Assembly (NCBI RefSeq): GCF_011075055.1
Contig: NC_058153.1
Coordinates: forward strand, 1,426,001-1,490,000
Direction: 5' to 3'
DNA length: 64,000 nucleotides
Origin: Mangifera indica
Lineage: Eukaryota; Streptophyta; Magnoliopsida; Sapindales; Anacardiaceae
The notes beneath the pieces were generated by a model that saw nothing but the letters and a program-made list of their open reading frames with translations, ran no database searches and had not been told where the DNA came from. Position numbers and translations under genes: made by a program. Positions 1 through 11,295 of this stretch are shown here, piece after piece; positions within the stretch are counted from its first letter, which is position 1; each line of letters begins with the position of its first letter.

Positions 1-333
1 GGTGAGAATGTCGGCTGACAATGGGAACAACAACGGATCATCGAAGATGGAAGAAATTCCCCTTGAGGGGAAATGCAGTTTTCTAAAGTTTAATAATTGT
101 GGGGGGTGGGGGGGGGGGGGGGGGGAGGGATTTTTAGTTTTCTAAATTAAGAGGGGAAAATGATATAAATTTTTAGAGTTTTAGGGTAAAGGTAAAATAA
201 CAATTTTACCCTTATTTTTAATAAAAAAATTATAACAAAAGTTAATCCATAGATAGGTGTTCAGATTTTTTATTTGTTATAAGTATTTTTTTGAATTTAG
301 GATAAAATTTTGGTGGGAAATAGCCCTTTGGCC
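1..333. mobile_element. Right part of a GGCC-ended foldback element, cut by the window edge
   Basis: The right end reads GGGAAATAGCCCTTTGGCC and stops at 333. This matches the right terminus of the complete element at 11296-12174. Typical interior features are present: a purine-rich tract with an 18-G run at 108-125, then AT-rich DNA. The left end lies outside the window. Placement in the family is inference from the shared terminus. Confidence 0.6.
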
Positions 334-429
334 GATAAAAAATTAACTTTAACTAATTGTTAGTGTGGACTTACACGTACTCTTTTATCCGTTAGACTCT
401 CTCCTTTAAGGAAAATGTTTTTCTTTTGT

Positions 430-1640
430 AGACTGCACCACCTTTTTCCAGACTCTTAGGGATACTTGGAGGAAAAGAAACTTATCTAGTTTGTTCTCAT
501 TATCTTATTATGTAATTTAACAGTTCATCGCTCATACTTTCACTTTCACAATTGAACATCCTTACCTTTATCATTCGGACGATTATTTGGGGAATAGATG
601 GTCATTCAGACGATCTTCTCGCCGTAGATGGCTCCATTTTCATTTTTTTATCCCCTCGAGGTTTTCAATTTATTTTTGTCCAGAGGAAGCCACGTTGTTA
701 TTATTTTTTTTATCCCTTCTCCGGCAAATGATAATTTTGCTTTTGGTTCATTGGTTATTTCCACCTTAATTTTGATGGAAATAAGGGTCATTTCAATAAA
801 AGTAGAAATATCCCTTGGCTGACTTTAATTTAAAGAAAAATTAAGGTGATTCAAATTTATTAAGTTAAAATTAAAGATAACTTTCAATCTTTTAGTTTAA
901 AATTTGAAATTCAATTTAAGTTCATAATTTAAATTTGTCTTTTAAACTTATAACTTATTCACGAAAACAATTTTATTTGACCAATAATAAATAAAATAAT
1001 ATTGTTTTAAAATTTATTTAACATAACTTAAATCAAGTTATGAATTAAGTTTAAATCAAATCAAGTTGTCAACGTCAATTTAGAATCAAATGACATTTTA
1101 GTTCGAATTTGATAGAGTTCAATCTACACAAATTAAAATCCAATCGAATTAAACTAACTGACTTTAAAAAATGAGTCAACTTAGTTTGATTCAACCCTTT
1201 AAAATTAAAAAATATATTTATGCACTTTTTTATGACAATAAAAAAAGTAGTGATATATATACAAATAATGACACGTAATTATATTATTATTTATATATAA
1301 AATTACACCTATTATTTATATATATAATTTTATTATAATAAAATTCGTTTAATTTTATTATAAATAACTAATTGTATGTCCACGTACAATACTTTTAAAA
1401 TACATTGTTTGTACACATGCGATCTTTAAAATTAGAATCCAACAACCAAATTTAAATAAAATTTAAAGAGAAAGTGACGATTATAAGTAAATTAACAGGA
1501 AAAACAAAACCCTAAGAAATAAACTAAGAAAAAAAAAAAAACTAAAATGACCAGAGGTGGAATAGAGATGCTCCAAAAAAACATCTCTCATGACTTGAGT
1601 TTGGGCTTGAACTATGATCACGGGAGCTCATTTTAGATTT
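430..1640. repeat. Dispersed segmental repeat R, copy 1
   Basis: This stretch aligns by eye with 10030-11270 and, for its first 350 bases, with 9345-9790. Shared landmarks are CATACTTTCACTTTCA, CGTAGATGGC, GATAATTTTGCTTTTGGT and AAAACAAAACCCTAAGAAAT. No open frame is conserved between copies, so the short ORFs inside are not supported. It is followed by CCR4 fragment A1, just as copy 3 is followed by CCR4 fragment D, so repeat and gene fragment were duplicated together. Confidence 0.65.
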
Positions 1641-1739
1641 AACTGAGTTGGATTGACAATCTTTTCCATGATTTTGTTTTAAAAAAAAAAAAATAGCATC
1701 ATATGCATCATTGATTTAATAGGCGTCAGGACAACTCAA

Positions 1740-2630
1740 TTACGACGATATGTTTGATTAGAAACATTATTGTTAAAAACATATAGGTGTTAGTCACATC
1801 AAAACTATTGTCCAAATGTCTGGGATACCATTTCATTAGTCTGTACTCCGAATTTCCAGTGCAGCAGGTTCTAGCAAGGTTGTCATCTGTAGCCTCCAAT
1901 GGATTCTTTCACTGGAAAAAGCTATAAATTTCTCATACCCCATTCAGCCTTGGAGAGTTTGGGTTTGAGATTGACATCAAAATTTTTTATTTATCTAGTT
2001 TATTGATTGTAAAACCAATCATTTAATTTAAAATTTTACCAATTTAATATAATTAATCTACCTCAATAAAAATAAATCGATTCAAATAGGTTTCCCCGTC
2101 ATCAGTGGCATTCATATGCTTTTAAGCTTGGCAAGGTATGTACTGGACTCACATCTACGCCTATATCAGTTAAAACTAGTGCACTTGCCTTAATTATTAT
2201 GTCAATATATCTTCAATAGGTGAGGTCACTTTTGACAAGCCTTATGCTGTTTCAAAGATTTGGAATGATGCTCCAATTCTTCTTTGTGGGGACTTCAATT
2301 GTACAACCAAATGTGAACGCCTACTTTCACAAGAAACGATTCATTTAGCTATATAACTTTTGTCTTTAGAGAAGCTCTGAGTTCGATGCTTTCCACTATA
2401 ACATTTCTGTTTTTGTGACAGAATCCATCATACAACTTTATTTCAGAGCAGAAGGTAAAACCTTTTCTTTACTGTATGTTCTTTGTTTTCACTGATTGAG
2501 TTGAGACAGTAGGAATTCAAATTATGCACTGTTTTTTTCAGTTAGATTTGTCTGAAGTGGATAGAGATAAGGTGTCAGGGCAAGCTTCTGCTCAAATTCG
2601 TTCATGGAAGCCATATAATCCTAATCCTAT
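1740..2630 (+). pseudogene. CCR4-6-like deadenylase fragment A1
   Basis: Exonic pieces of a plant CCR4-type nuclease (endonuclease/exonuclease/phosphatase fold; the family removes mRNA poly(A) tails) are recognisable. They are the exon encoding SSKVVI at about 1860-1900, the exon with WNDAPILLCGDFNC at about 2220-2310, and the exon starting LDLSEVDRDKVSGQASAQ at about 2543-2630. The GDFN catalytic motif survives, but the exon around 2225 is frameshifted before it and the NIHVLYN part is missing. At about 2631 the sequence jumps back to an upstream intron, which begins fragment A2. No promoter or start exon is present. Confidence 0.8.
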
Positions 2631-3484
2631 TTATTTCTAGATGATTTTTTTCTTGAATTTTATTGATTGATATGATTACTTCCCATGAAGTTCTTTTTTT
2701 GTTTTGTTGAACAGATGTTGGATCAAAATTTCAACGAAAATGGACTGCCTCTCTCAACAAGGTAACTCAAGAAATTCATAAAACGCTTGTTTGTAGATAT
2801 TAGGTTAAATATTTTCATAAATTTGGTATGGAGTTATCTTTAACGGTGTTTTGTTGTTCTTCATAATAGTCGATGTGAGCATTGCTAATAGAAGTATATG
2901 ATCAATAAATATGTATATCTAATATCTGTGATTATGTAAAAGTTGTCTCTTCTTCATTGATTTCATTTCCATAATATTAAACACCATTGATATAAATGTG
3001 ATTGGGTATAATTGCAATTTGATGATAAAATGAAATGTTAAGATCTATGGTTTTGATCTATTCAAAGTAAATGCTAATCATATGAATTAAATATTTAACT
3101 AATGCTTAATACTATCGGTAAAGAACTTCACACTGATGTTTCTAGGCGTATTTGCTTCTTCACCTTAGTCCACTATTTCGTTCTAGAATTAATTTTGAAT
3201 TATTACTTTGCATCGTATACACCATAAGATTTATTTTGTAGATATCATGACTACTTAATTATGGTTATCTGTTTGATTGTAAACATTAATGATGAAAACA
3301 TATAGGGGTTTGTCACATCAAAACTGTTGTCCAAATGTTGTTGGGATACCATTTCATTAGCTTGTACTTTGAATTTCCAGTTCAGCAGGTTCTAGTAAGG
3401 TTGTCATCTGTAACATTCATGTGCTTTACAATCCCGAAAGAGGGGAAATTAAGCTTGGCCAGGTATGAACTGGACTCGCATCTA

Positions 3485-3804
3485 GGGCTGGATTCGAGCC
3501 GAGCCAGATCGAGCTCGAGCTCGGCTCGGTTCGAGCCCGAAACAAGCCTGGCTCAGCTCGGCTCGGTATATTTTTTTAAAATTTTTTTTATACAAAACGA
3601 CGTTATTTTAATCTATATATATATACAAAACGGTGTCATTTTGATATAAAAAACCAGCCGAGCCGAGTTGAAAACGAGCCGAACTCGAGCCGAGTCTAAT
3701 TCGGCTCGAGTCGAGCTCGAGCCGAACTCGAGCAAGCCATTAGAAAGCCGAGCCGAGCCCGAGCTGGCTGTGAGCCGAGCTCGGCTCAGCTCGAATCCAG
3801 CCTT
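3485..3804. mobile_element. GC-rich inverted-repeat MITE inside A2
   Basis: About 320 bases that are absent from copies B and C. The ends are inverted repeats: left GGCTGGATTCGAGCCGAGC, right GCTCGGCTCAGCTCGAATCC. The body consists largely of repeated GAGCCGAGCTCG-type motifs. The flanks carry a direct repeat ACTCGCATCTA (3474-3484 and 3805-3815), read as the target-site duplication. The duplication length (9-11 bp) would suit a Mutator-type element, but the superfamily is inference. Confidence 0.8.
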
Positions 3805-4207
3805 ACTCGCATCTACAACTATATTAGTTAAACTAAGTGAATTTGCCTTAATTATTATGTCAGTATATCTTCAATAGGTTAGGACACTTTTGGATATGGC
3901 TTATGCTGTTTCAAAGATTTGGAATGATGCTCCAGTTCTTCTTTGTGTTGATTTTCATTGTTCACCAAAGGTGAATCACTTCTTTCACAAGTAAAGCTTC
4001 AGTTGGCAATATTTAGTGGGAAATGTCTTTTTTGGTATTATTTGTTTGTGGACAATTTGGGTAAGTTTTGTCCTTATAGATACTTTCAGTTTGATGCCCC
4101 AACTGTAACATTTTTGTTTTTGTAACAGAGTCCATTACACAACTTTATTTCAGAGCCGAAGGTAAAAAATTTTCTTTACCGTATATTCTTTGTTTTCAGT
4201 GATTAAG

Positions 4208-4781
4208 CCTTAAGTAGTACGGAAACTTACAATAGGATGCGTTTCCATGTTTCGGAAACATTCGTTTTCGAAACTCTTCGAAACTTGTAAGAAACGTTTC
4301 GGGTCATTTCAAAATTTTTGAAAAATTTTGAAACACGTTTTTTTTTAGAAAAAAAATCGTGAAATCGATTAAACACATATCTTTTATATTTTCAAATTGA
4401 AAATGTCTTTAAATCTCATATTGAATTCATTTCCTCTTTACTTTTGATGTGTTACTTATCTTTTCTCCAACATATCATATAGATTGGTGTGTATTATTAT
4501 TTTTTTCTTAAATATCTACATGCGTTTATTTAAGAATAATTTACAATAGGTTCTATGATTCTATTTTATAGTATTATTTCTTTTCATTTTTTTTTTATTA
4601 TTTATTTTTATATTATACAAGTTTATGTATTTTTATTATAAAAAATTTAGTATTTATAAAAAAATCATTATATTTTTCATATTTATAAGTTTTCCCATGT
4701 TTCTGTTTCCTATATTTTTTAAAAAATACGTTTCCGTTTTTGCGTTTCCACGTTTCTCCGTTTCCGTTTCCGTGCTACATA
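4208..4781. mobile_element. hAT-like MITE with GGAAAC/GTTTCC ends in A2
   Basis: A 574-base insertion absent from the matching intron of B and C. The flanks carry GATTAAG at 4201-4207 and 4782-4788. The ends are imperfect inverted repeats (GTAGTACGGAAAC on the left; reverse complement GTAGCACGGAAAC on the right), and repeated GTTTCCGTTTC motifs occur near both ends. The 7-8-bp duplication suggests a hAT-type non-autonomous element. No coding capacity. Confidence 0.72.
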
Positions 4782-5052
4782 GATTAAGACAGTAGGCATT
4801 CAAATTTTGCACTGTTTGCTTCAGTTAGATTTGTCTGGAGTGGACAGAGAGTAGGTGTCAAGGCAAGCTTCTGCTCAAATTGGTTCATGGAAGCCATATA
4901 ATCCTAATCTCTGGTGGGGTTTGTAAAAGTGAGATAGGCTTTGTGTCTGTTGTGTGTTTCAGTTGTTGAAGCTAATAAGCTAATAAGCCAATCCAACCTG
5001 CTGGTGGTTCAATACAAGCTCCACAGGTGGTAGATGAGGGGGAAGTTGGTGT

Positions 5053-5445
5053 ATATAAGTGTTGTGGATTGAACTTTAACATAAGTTAATTGGTTTTGTG
5101 TAATATGGATTTCAATCTTCACACTTGTAAACCCAATATATACTTTCGATATGGTATCAGAACACAAGTCAAACGGCGAGTTTAACAGTCTAAGTGTTCC
5201 TGGATACAAGTGACAATACACCCAACCAAAAATCGGCTGAGCCTTAGGCAAGTCTAAGAGCCTAGGTGTTTGCACTTAAGCGGGGATGTTGGAGACTCAA
5301 ATAAAGAAGAGTCTCATATCTAATAAACTTAAGTAAAATGAGTGGTATATAAGTGTTGTGGATTGGACCTTAACATAAGTCAATTGATTTTGTGTAATAT
5401 AGATTTTAATTCTCACACTTGTAAACCCAATATATATTTTCGACA
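5053..5445 (+). mobile_element. TRIM retrotransposon inserted in the middle exon of A2
   Basis: A miniature LTR retrotransposon. The 3' LTR (5287-5445) starts TGTTGGAGACTC and ends TTTTCGACA. Just upstream lies a purine tract AAGCGGGGA, and after the 5' LTR (ending about 5149) comes a primer-binding-like site TGGTATCAGA at 5152. The two LTRs match over TATAAGTGTTGTGGATT and ACACTTGTAAACCCAATATAT. The 5' LTR lacks its first 55 or so bases. The exon repeats GGTGT on both sides (5048-5052, 5446-5450), the expected 5-bp target duplication. There is no protein-coding region. Confidence 0.87.
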
Positions 5446-7483
5446 GGTGTTAAGCTGAGTGATCCTTTCTTTGACATGCAGAAGAACAGTGAATATGGTG
5501 ATCCTGAAAATGTTCCATTTTTGAACAACTCATCTCCATCTCAGTCCAATGAGGCATTGCCAAATCTGAATAATACGGCTTGCAGCAATATTCAATGCAT
5601 GAATGAGAGTACCCTCGGTGATGTGGCAGCAAATGAAACTAAGCAGACAGTGATAGATGGTTTCAAGGAAAGTTCAAGTTGTCTTCGCAGAGAAGGTCAG
5701 TTTCCTTCTGATAAATATCATAGTAATGATGGGATCTGTAAATTGTCTCATTCTAGAGCATCCCATCTCAAAGATAAGTCTGATTTAACTGAGATGGGGA
5801 CAAATGCCTCCTCACAGTCAAATCATGGATCATCAAGTGAACATTCTGAATCAAACATAATAATAGAAAGTGATGGATCTCGTGATTACTGTAAACTCTC
5901 CCTTGTGTGTAATGATCACAGTAGAAGGTTTGCATGTAGTCCGGAAGTCATGAGTGCTTCCAACTCTGAACTTCCACATCTGTCAGGTATTGATGTAAAA
6001 CAGGTTAGCTTTTCAGCTGAATATAAAACTGACATCTCTGGTGTTTCTACTATTGACTCCCTAGAATCTGTTGAACTGGTGAATCTTTTGGTGAGAAACT
6101 TAGATGAAGCAGCTATTAAGCCGGAGAATCTATCTATAGCTACCCCAGATGAAGCTGCTAATAATCTGAAGAATCTATCTAGGAGAGATCTAGATGAAGC
6201 TGAAGTAGGTGGAATTATAGATGAAGATGACAAAACATTTTTATCTGAATTACACAAGAATGAAGATTTCTTTCCTTCTAGTTCTGATCAGTTTGTAGGA
6301 TCTACCTTGGGTGCTTCTTCTGAGGAAGTTGGCACTGAATTTCTCCACAATATTTCTCCTCCCTCTGGTTCTGAGGCTGTCGATGTGGAGAATACAACGT
6401 ACGATACATCATTGTGGACTCCAATCGATATAGCAACTGTAACAGGCAATGAAGACTGAACCTTTCTGGAACACCCTTTACAGCTTAGAAGCACTTATAC
6501 TGAAGTGGAGGTAGATCATTGTTGAGCTTGTACTTCTTTCAGATCTTGCTGATATAGCTTTGACACATTCTTAATTATTTTAAAGGAAATCAAAATCCTA
6601 GTTTTAAATTTTTTTCAACTGTTCAGGATGGTACAGGTACAAGAGATTCTAATGGAGAGGCCTTGGTGACCAGTTACAATAGGTGTTTCAAGGGCACAGT
6701 GGATTACATATGGTAAGTTTGTTTTTAAGATTCTACCCCTTGTTAGTTTGGGGTGATATTGAACTGAAATATGTCATTCAACTTTACGTTTGTTGCGTTG
6801 GTGTGCGAACAATTCAGCTTGAATTTGAAACTTTTTAGTTTCAAGATATAACTTTGCAATTGAAGTATTATTTTCGAATTTGACTTCACATGGCATTGTA
6901 GTGTTCTTGCTCCAATGCCAAAGCATGCTATGCAGTGGATCCCGGGATTCCCAACAAAGGTAATGCTGGGTTTTCTACTTTTACTTGAAAGGTTTAGAAA
7001 ATTTGCATTACCATTGTAAATTCAGCAATCTATTCTGGATCTTATGATATTCTAAAATTGAACTACGTCTCTGGCTGTCTTTTTCAGAAATGGGGTAGTG
7101 ATCACATTGCCTTGGCTTCTGAAGTAGCAGTCATGAAAGATTGGCAGATCATATTCATAATGCTGCTGTTTGGTTGTGTTAGGAAAAAAGATTTGGGTTC
7201 CTGACAGGTTGCAATATTACTTATGTCACTCGTTGACTACCAAAAAGGTTTAGAGATGCCCATCAGTTTCTTTTTGCCTTTGTTTCTGTAACAGCATCTG
7301 AGGATTACCTTTTAAGGTGCAGAGTCTGTGTTTGATAAAGACCTGATTATGATAATCGGAAATACATATAACTTTAAGTTTATTTTCATCAAATTTGTCT
7401 TTCTATTCAATCAGAGAGTCAAGCTTGGGCTAAAACAATTTTCATATAGCCAAGTTATTATCTGATTTTTTGGATTTTTACAG

Positions 7484-7690
7484 GTACAAAGCTGTTGAAC
7501 CATGTTCTCAATCTCTGTTCGAAGCAAAATATATGGGAGGTTCACCTGCATGTGCAGACAAACAATGAAGATGCTATCAACTTCTATAAGAAATTTGGGT
7601 TTGAAATGACAGACACCATCCATTAATTTGAAGGAACCGACATGACTGAGGCCGAAGAGGTTAAGCAGGAAATGCCAGTTGGAAGTAGGA
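7484..7690 (+). pseudogene. NAA50: NAA50-like N-terminal acetyltransferase, terminal-exon fragment
   Basis: After an AG acceptor, the frame reads TKLLNHVLNLC..., a LHVQTNNEDAINFYKKFG block and FEMTDTIH, then TAA at 7624-7626. This is the C-terminal acetyl-CoA-binding GNAT segment of plant NAA50 (cotranslational N-alpha-acetyltransferase). The expected NYY continuation is replaced by a stop, although TEAEEVKQE-like codons follow. The upstream exons were not found, so this is a relic. It lies directly 3' of CCR4 pseudogene A2. From memory, NAA50 (At5g11340) and CCR4-6 (At5g11350) are also neighbours in Arabidopsis. Confidence 0.82.
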
Positions 7691-8635
7691 AGTGATACTG
7701 TTTTTGACAGTTACTCTGCTCAGATTGTTAGAATACCCCACAACCAAAATGGCTGAAGAACCTCACTTCTATGATTTTGGAACCTGACGAGCTTAATCTA
7801 TCTGGGCGTGTAATTTTGGTGGGGCAATGCCTCGCTAGCAGAAGATGAGTTCTGGTGAATAACAGTGCTTGAGAAGAGCCAAAAGAGCAAGTTGTATGTA
7901 TATGATTGTGTTGTGGTTTTTAAGTCCAGTATTATTGTATAATGTCAATCCTGAAATATTTTGCTGTCAATAAAACCATATGGACACACGTTTAATACAC
8001 AATTTGAGTACATAATGTGTCATTATGTAATTTAATAATTTTAAATTAAAGATAAAATAACCTTTAATTACATTTATACATATAATATTGCTCTCTTGTT
8101 ATTGGGATAAGACATTAAAAGTCATGTCCTCTATCCTTCTTGTTCTTGAATGCTATATTTGAGACTCAAAACAAGAGTATGAGATTAGTGGGTTGAGAAA
8201 ATATGTTTTGATAATTCTGAACTCCATTTGCTAAAATTCTCATAAAAATTTTGAGATACTATTTTTGGTTCTATTAATTTCAAAGTAAATATAAATTAAT
8301 ATTATTTCATTAGTTAATAAAATATATTTTATTATTAAATCAACAGATCAATATGTTAAAAATTTATTGAGTTTTATTAACTAGTGAATCAGTCTGATCC
8401 GCAAAACTTGTATCTAGCATAACCCAACAGACTGAATCAACTTTGACCTAGACTGACCCAGTCCGTTGACACCCAGAAGTAAAATGAAGAAATGATAACT
8501 GGGAAAAGAATTTTACTAAATAAAACACACGGAAGGAGTTAATTTGAAGGCAAAGACACAAGCCAGGGCAGCAAAGGAGACAAATATATACAGCAGCTTA
8601 CATGTACAGGGTTTTTAAAAAAAACCCCTCAGGGG
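7691..8635. other. AT-rich flank downstream of the NAA50 fragment
   Basis: Contains decayed 3'-UTR-like DNA with a possible polyadenylation signal (AATAAAACC at about 7970), an AT-rich foldback-like stretch around 7985-8085 that shares TTTTAAATTAAAGATAAAATAAC with others in the window, and a degenerate CAACAGACTGAATCAA stretch near 8430. No gene is supported. Confidence 0.5.
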
Positions 8636-8639
8636 GAGC

Positions 8640-8790
8640 AACTTTGCTTTAGTTTTCTAGAGATGCGAACTGGAAATGACATTGATGGATGTGCACACTT
8701 TTGGCCAACATCAGGGTAACCATTCTCGTCTAGCATGGCTTTGAATTTTGTTAAAGGAGTGATAAATGATGACCATAGTAATATAGATAC
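8640..8790 (+). pseudogene. Isolated CCR4 exon relic (MRTGN exon), first copy
   Basis: The sequence GATGCGAACTGGAAATGACA through CAACATCAGGGTAA corresponds to the exon encoding MRTGNAIDGCAIFWRTSR in copies B and C, here with substitutions (Ala to Asp, Ile to His). The intron flanks TTAGTTTTCTAGAG and GTAACCATTCTCGTCTAGCA resemble those of the relic at 14650-14740. No neighbouring exons are present, so it cannot function alone. Confidence 0.75.
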
Positions 8791-9344
8791 TATAAAACAA
8801 TGACTCAATGAGGTAGCTTAACGTGTGCAATTTAGATAGAAGAAGATTTAAAAAGAATTAATACACATTTAAAAATATAAATACTATAACAAAAATAACA
8901 CCAAATATTTTTATAACACCTGATCATAAAGATAACCGTTTTCTTGTAGTGAGTTCTGTTGCTTGCTCACACAAGCATGATCTTATCTATAACCATCTCA
9001 TATTCCATGCATGCCCAACAGTTATTTGAGTCTATGCTGTAAAGTTTGGTTCTCTAGATAGACTTAACATATAGTTGGCCTGCAGGTTGCATGGCCTTCA
9101 TATTGCTACCTTGATGATAAAATATTTATCAAAATAGTCGAAGCTTGCCATAATTAAACTGCAGCATGCCCAATATCTGGTTTGCTGCCATGCATGGCAT
9201 CTGTTGATAGGTATGACTAATGAGTAGAGTTAGTCTCTACTTGCTAAAAAAAAAAAAACGCTTGGGAACGTTCTCTCTCTGCTCCAATAAGATCAACAGG
9301 CAGTTTATATGCGCATGGACGTACCATCATGATTGAGCTGGGGC
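8791..9344. other. Intergenic DNA, no gene seen
   Basis: AT-rich with some short direct similarity to 13070-13110 (CAAAATAGTCGAAG...CCATAATTAA), which suggests another duplicated scrap. An A-run lies at 9246-9258. No coding frame is supported. Confidence 0.4.
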
Positions 9345-9790
9345 CAAACGAAGAGAAACTTGTCTTGTTCGTTGTTATTATCGAATTATGTAATTTAAAA
9401 GTTAAAATTTTGATATCTCATCTTACTTTTGTGATTGAGACTATCATTTGGAGACTAGTTCATCTGTTATCTCCCTGCCCATGATGGCTCCTTTCTTTTT
9501 AAAGATGTTTTCAATATACTTTTTTCAGAGGAGTAGTGTAAATGGAAGAAAGCCACATCATTTTAATATTCTTTTTTTTTTTCTCACTTCTCCAGCTAAT
9601 GACAATTTTGCTCCTACTCCTATGGTTATTTTTCACCCAAATTTTGATGAAAGTAGCTAAGGGCGATACGTATCAAAGTGACCACTTTTCGTCATGCGAC
9701 AGATTTGGACAAAATACAATAATCCATCATATGGCTGATCATCAAAGACACTGCTTTGAGTTACCGCTTTTGTGACTATTTTGTAGCTGC
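9345..9790. repeat. Dispersed segmental repeat R, copy 2 (short)
   Basis: Matches the first part of repeat R at 430-860 and 10030-10380: GAATTATGTAATTTAAAAG, a CATTTGGAGA motif, CTAATGACAATTTTGCT and ATTTTGATGAAAGTA with downstream GGGCGATACG. The two overlapping ORFs inside this copy are not conserved in the other copies and are not annotated. Confidence 0.55.
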
Positions 9791-10029
9791 GTCTTTATCC
9801 TAAAAGTGAGAGAGAGTACTAGAGAATGATCATTAGGGACTGAAGGAAATGAATGAAATTTTAAAAAGAAAATATAATTTTTAAAACTTTTGAATATAAA
9901 AAATTATTAATTTTTTTATATAAACAAAAAAAAATATAAAATTTTAATTTTTTAATATTATTAATTAAATAATATTTTTTCTCTCATAATTAACAACAAA
10001 TCTTAATTAAAGTTTGATAACAAATAAAT

Positions 10030-11270
10030 ATTTAAGTTTTTAACGTTATCGAATTTTGTAATTTAAAAGTTTCATTGGCCATACTTTCACTTTCATACTT
10101 GAGCATCCTCATCTCTCTCATCCAGAGGATCATTTGGAGAATGGTTGGGCATTCGCACATCTCCCCACCGTAGATGGCCTTTTTTTTCTCTCAAGGTTTT
10201 CACTGTTTTTTTTGTTCAGAGGAATATTATATTAGTATTGATGGAAGAGAGTCAAATTATTTTAACACTTCTTCTCTCTTCCCCAACTAATGATAATTTT
10301 GCTTTTGGTCCAATGGTTATTTTCCAGCCATAATTTGATGGAAGTAAGGGTGATACGAATAAAAATAAACTCAGTCTTGGCTGAATTTTAACTTAAATTA
10401 AAAATATAATGATAGTTTTTTTTTGAGTTAAAGTTAAAAATATTTTGAATACAATTCAATTTCTAAATCCAAAATTTAAAGTTCAGTTTGAGTTTGTGAT
10501 TTAAATTCGTTGTTTAAGTTCATAATCTATTAATAAAGACGATATTATTTAACCCAATGATAAACAAAATTATATCGTTTTGAGAATTTTTTAATATAAC
10601 TTATAACGAGTTATGAGTTAAGTTCAAACTGAAACAAGTTGTAATGTCAGTTTAAAATCAAGTGACTCTTTTAGTTCAAACTCGGTTTGAGTTTAATCTG
10701 AGCAAATTCAAACACAACCAAATTAAACTAATTTGACTTCCAAAAAAAAGTCAACTTAGTTTGGATTCAACCTTTAAGATTAAAAAGTATATTTATTCAC
10801 TTTTTTATGATAATAAAAAGAATAATGTTATGTACATAATTTTATACACAAATAATAACATATTGTCGTATAATTAGATAATTTTAAATTAAAAATAAAA
10901 TAACACATAATTATATGATAACATATTATTATTTGTATATAAAATTATACATATAATTTTATTATAATAAAATTCGTTTGATTTTATTACACTATATTTT
11001 TAAATTATATTATTTGTACACGTGCAATTTTCAAAATTAGAATCCAACAACCGAATTTAAATAAAATTTAAAAAGAAAACGATGCATGGTGATGGTTATA
11101 AATTAATTAACAGGAAAAACAAAACCCTAAGAAATAAAATAAGAATTAAAAATAAATTAACCAAAGGTGGCATAGGGATGTTCCAAAACACAGCTCTTAT
11201 GGCTGAAGTTTGGACTCCAAGTATAATTATGAACGCTTATTTCAGATTCAATTGAATTTGATTGACATTG
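10030..11270. repeat. Dispersed segmental repeat R, copy 3
   Basis: Full-length counterpart of 430-1640, sharing CATACTTTCACTTTCA, CACCGTAGATGGCC, GATAATTTTGCTTTTGGTCC and ACAGGAAAAACAAAACCCTA. It contains an AT-rich foldback stretch (about 10825-10980). It is followed by a foldback transposon (11296-12174) and then CCR4 fragment D, paralleling the order repeat R then A1 at the window start. Confidence 0.65.
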
Positions 11271-11295
11271 GAATTTAAACTTATAATTTTACTTA

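Larger units (their letters stand above)
2631..7160 (+). pseudogene. CCR4-6-like deadenylase pseudogene A2 (5'-truncated, transposon-broken)
   Basis: Lacks the first five exons of the fuller copies B and C. Recognisable exons: NFNENGLPLSTR (about 2715-2762), KVVICNIHVLYNPERGEIKLGQ in part (3381-3462), the WNDAP exon (3878-3970), SPLHNFISEPK (4129-4161), LDLSGVDRE (from 4825), the long Ser/Asn-rich middle exon (about 4990-6459), TSYNRC..GTVDYIW (6627-6712) and KWGSDHIALASEVAV (from 7088), which holds the SDH catalytic motif. Lesions: TAG at 4852-4854, catalytic GDFN changed to VDFH, a TRIM inside the middle exon (5053-5445), TGA at 6457-6459 where B and C read Cys, and a missing HSSGIQTVR segment. 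A 327-codon frame (5476-6459) is still open but is only a piece of the middle exon. Clearly non-functional as a nuclease. Confidence 0.87.

Noticed and set aside
5916..6494. Minus-strand ORFs opposite the CCR4 middle exon, repeated in copies B and C
   Set aside because: Their recurrence only reflects duplication of the + strand exon. There is no family match, and the frame is the complement of a Ser/Asn-rich coding strand.
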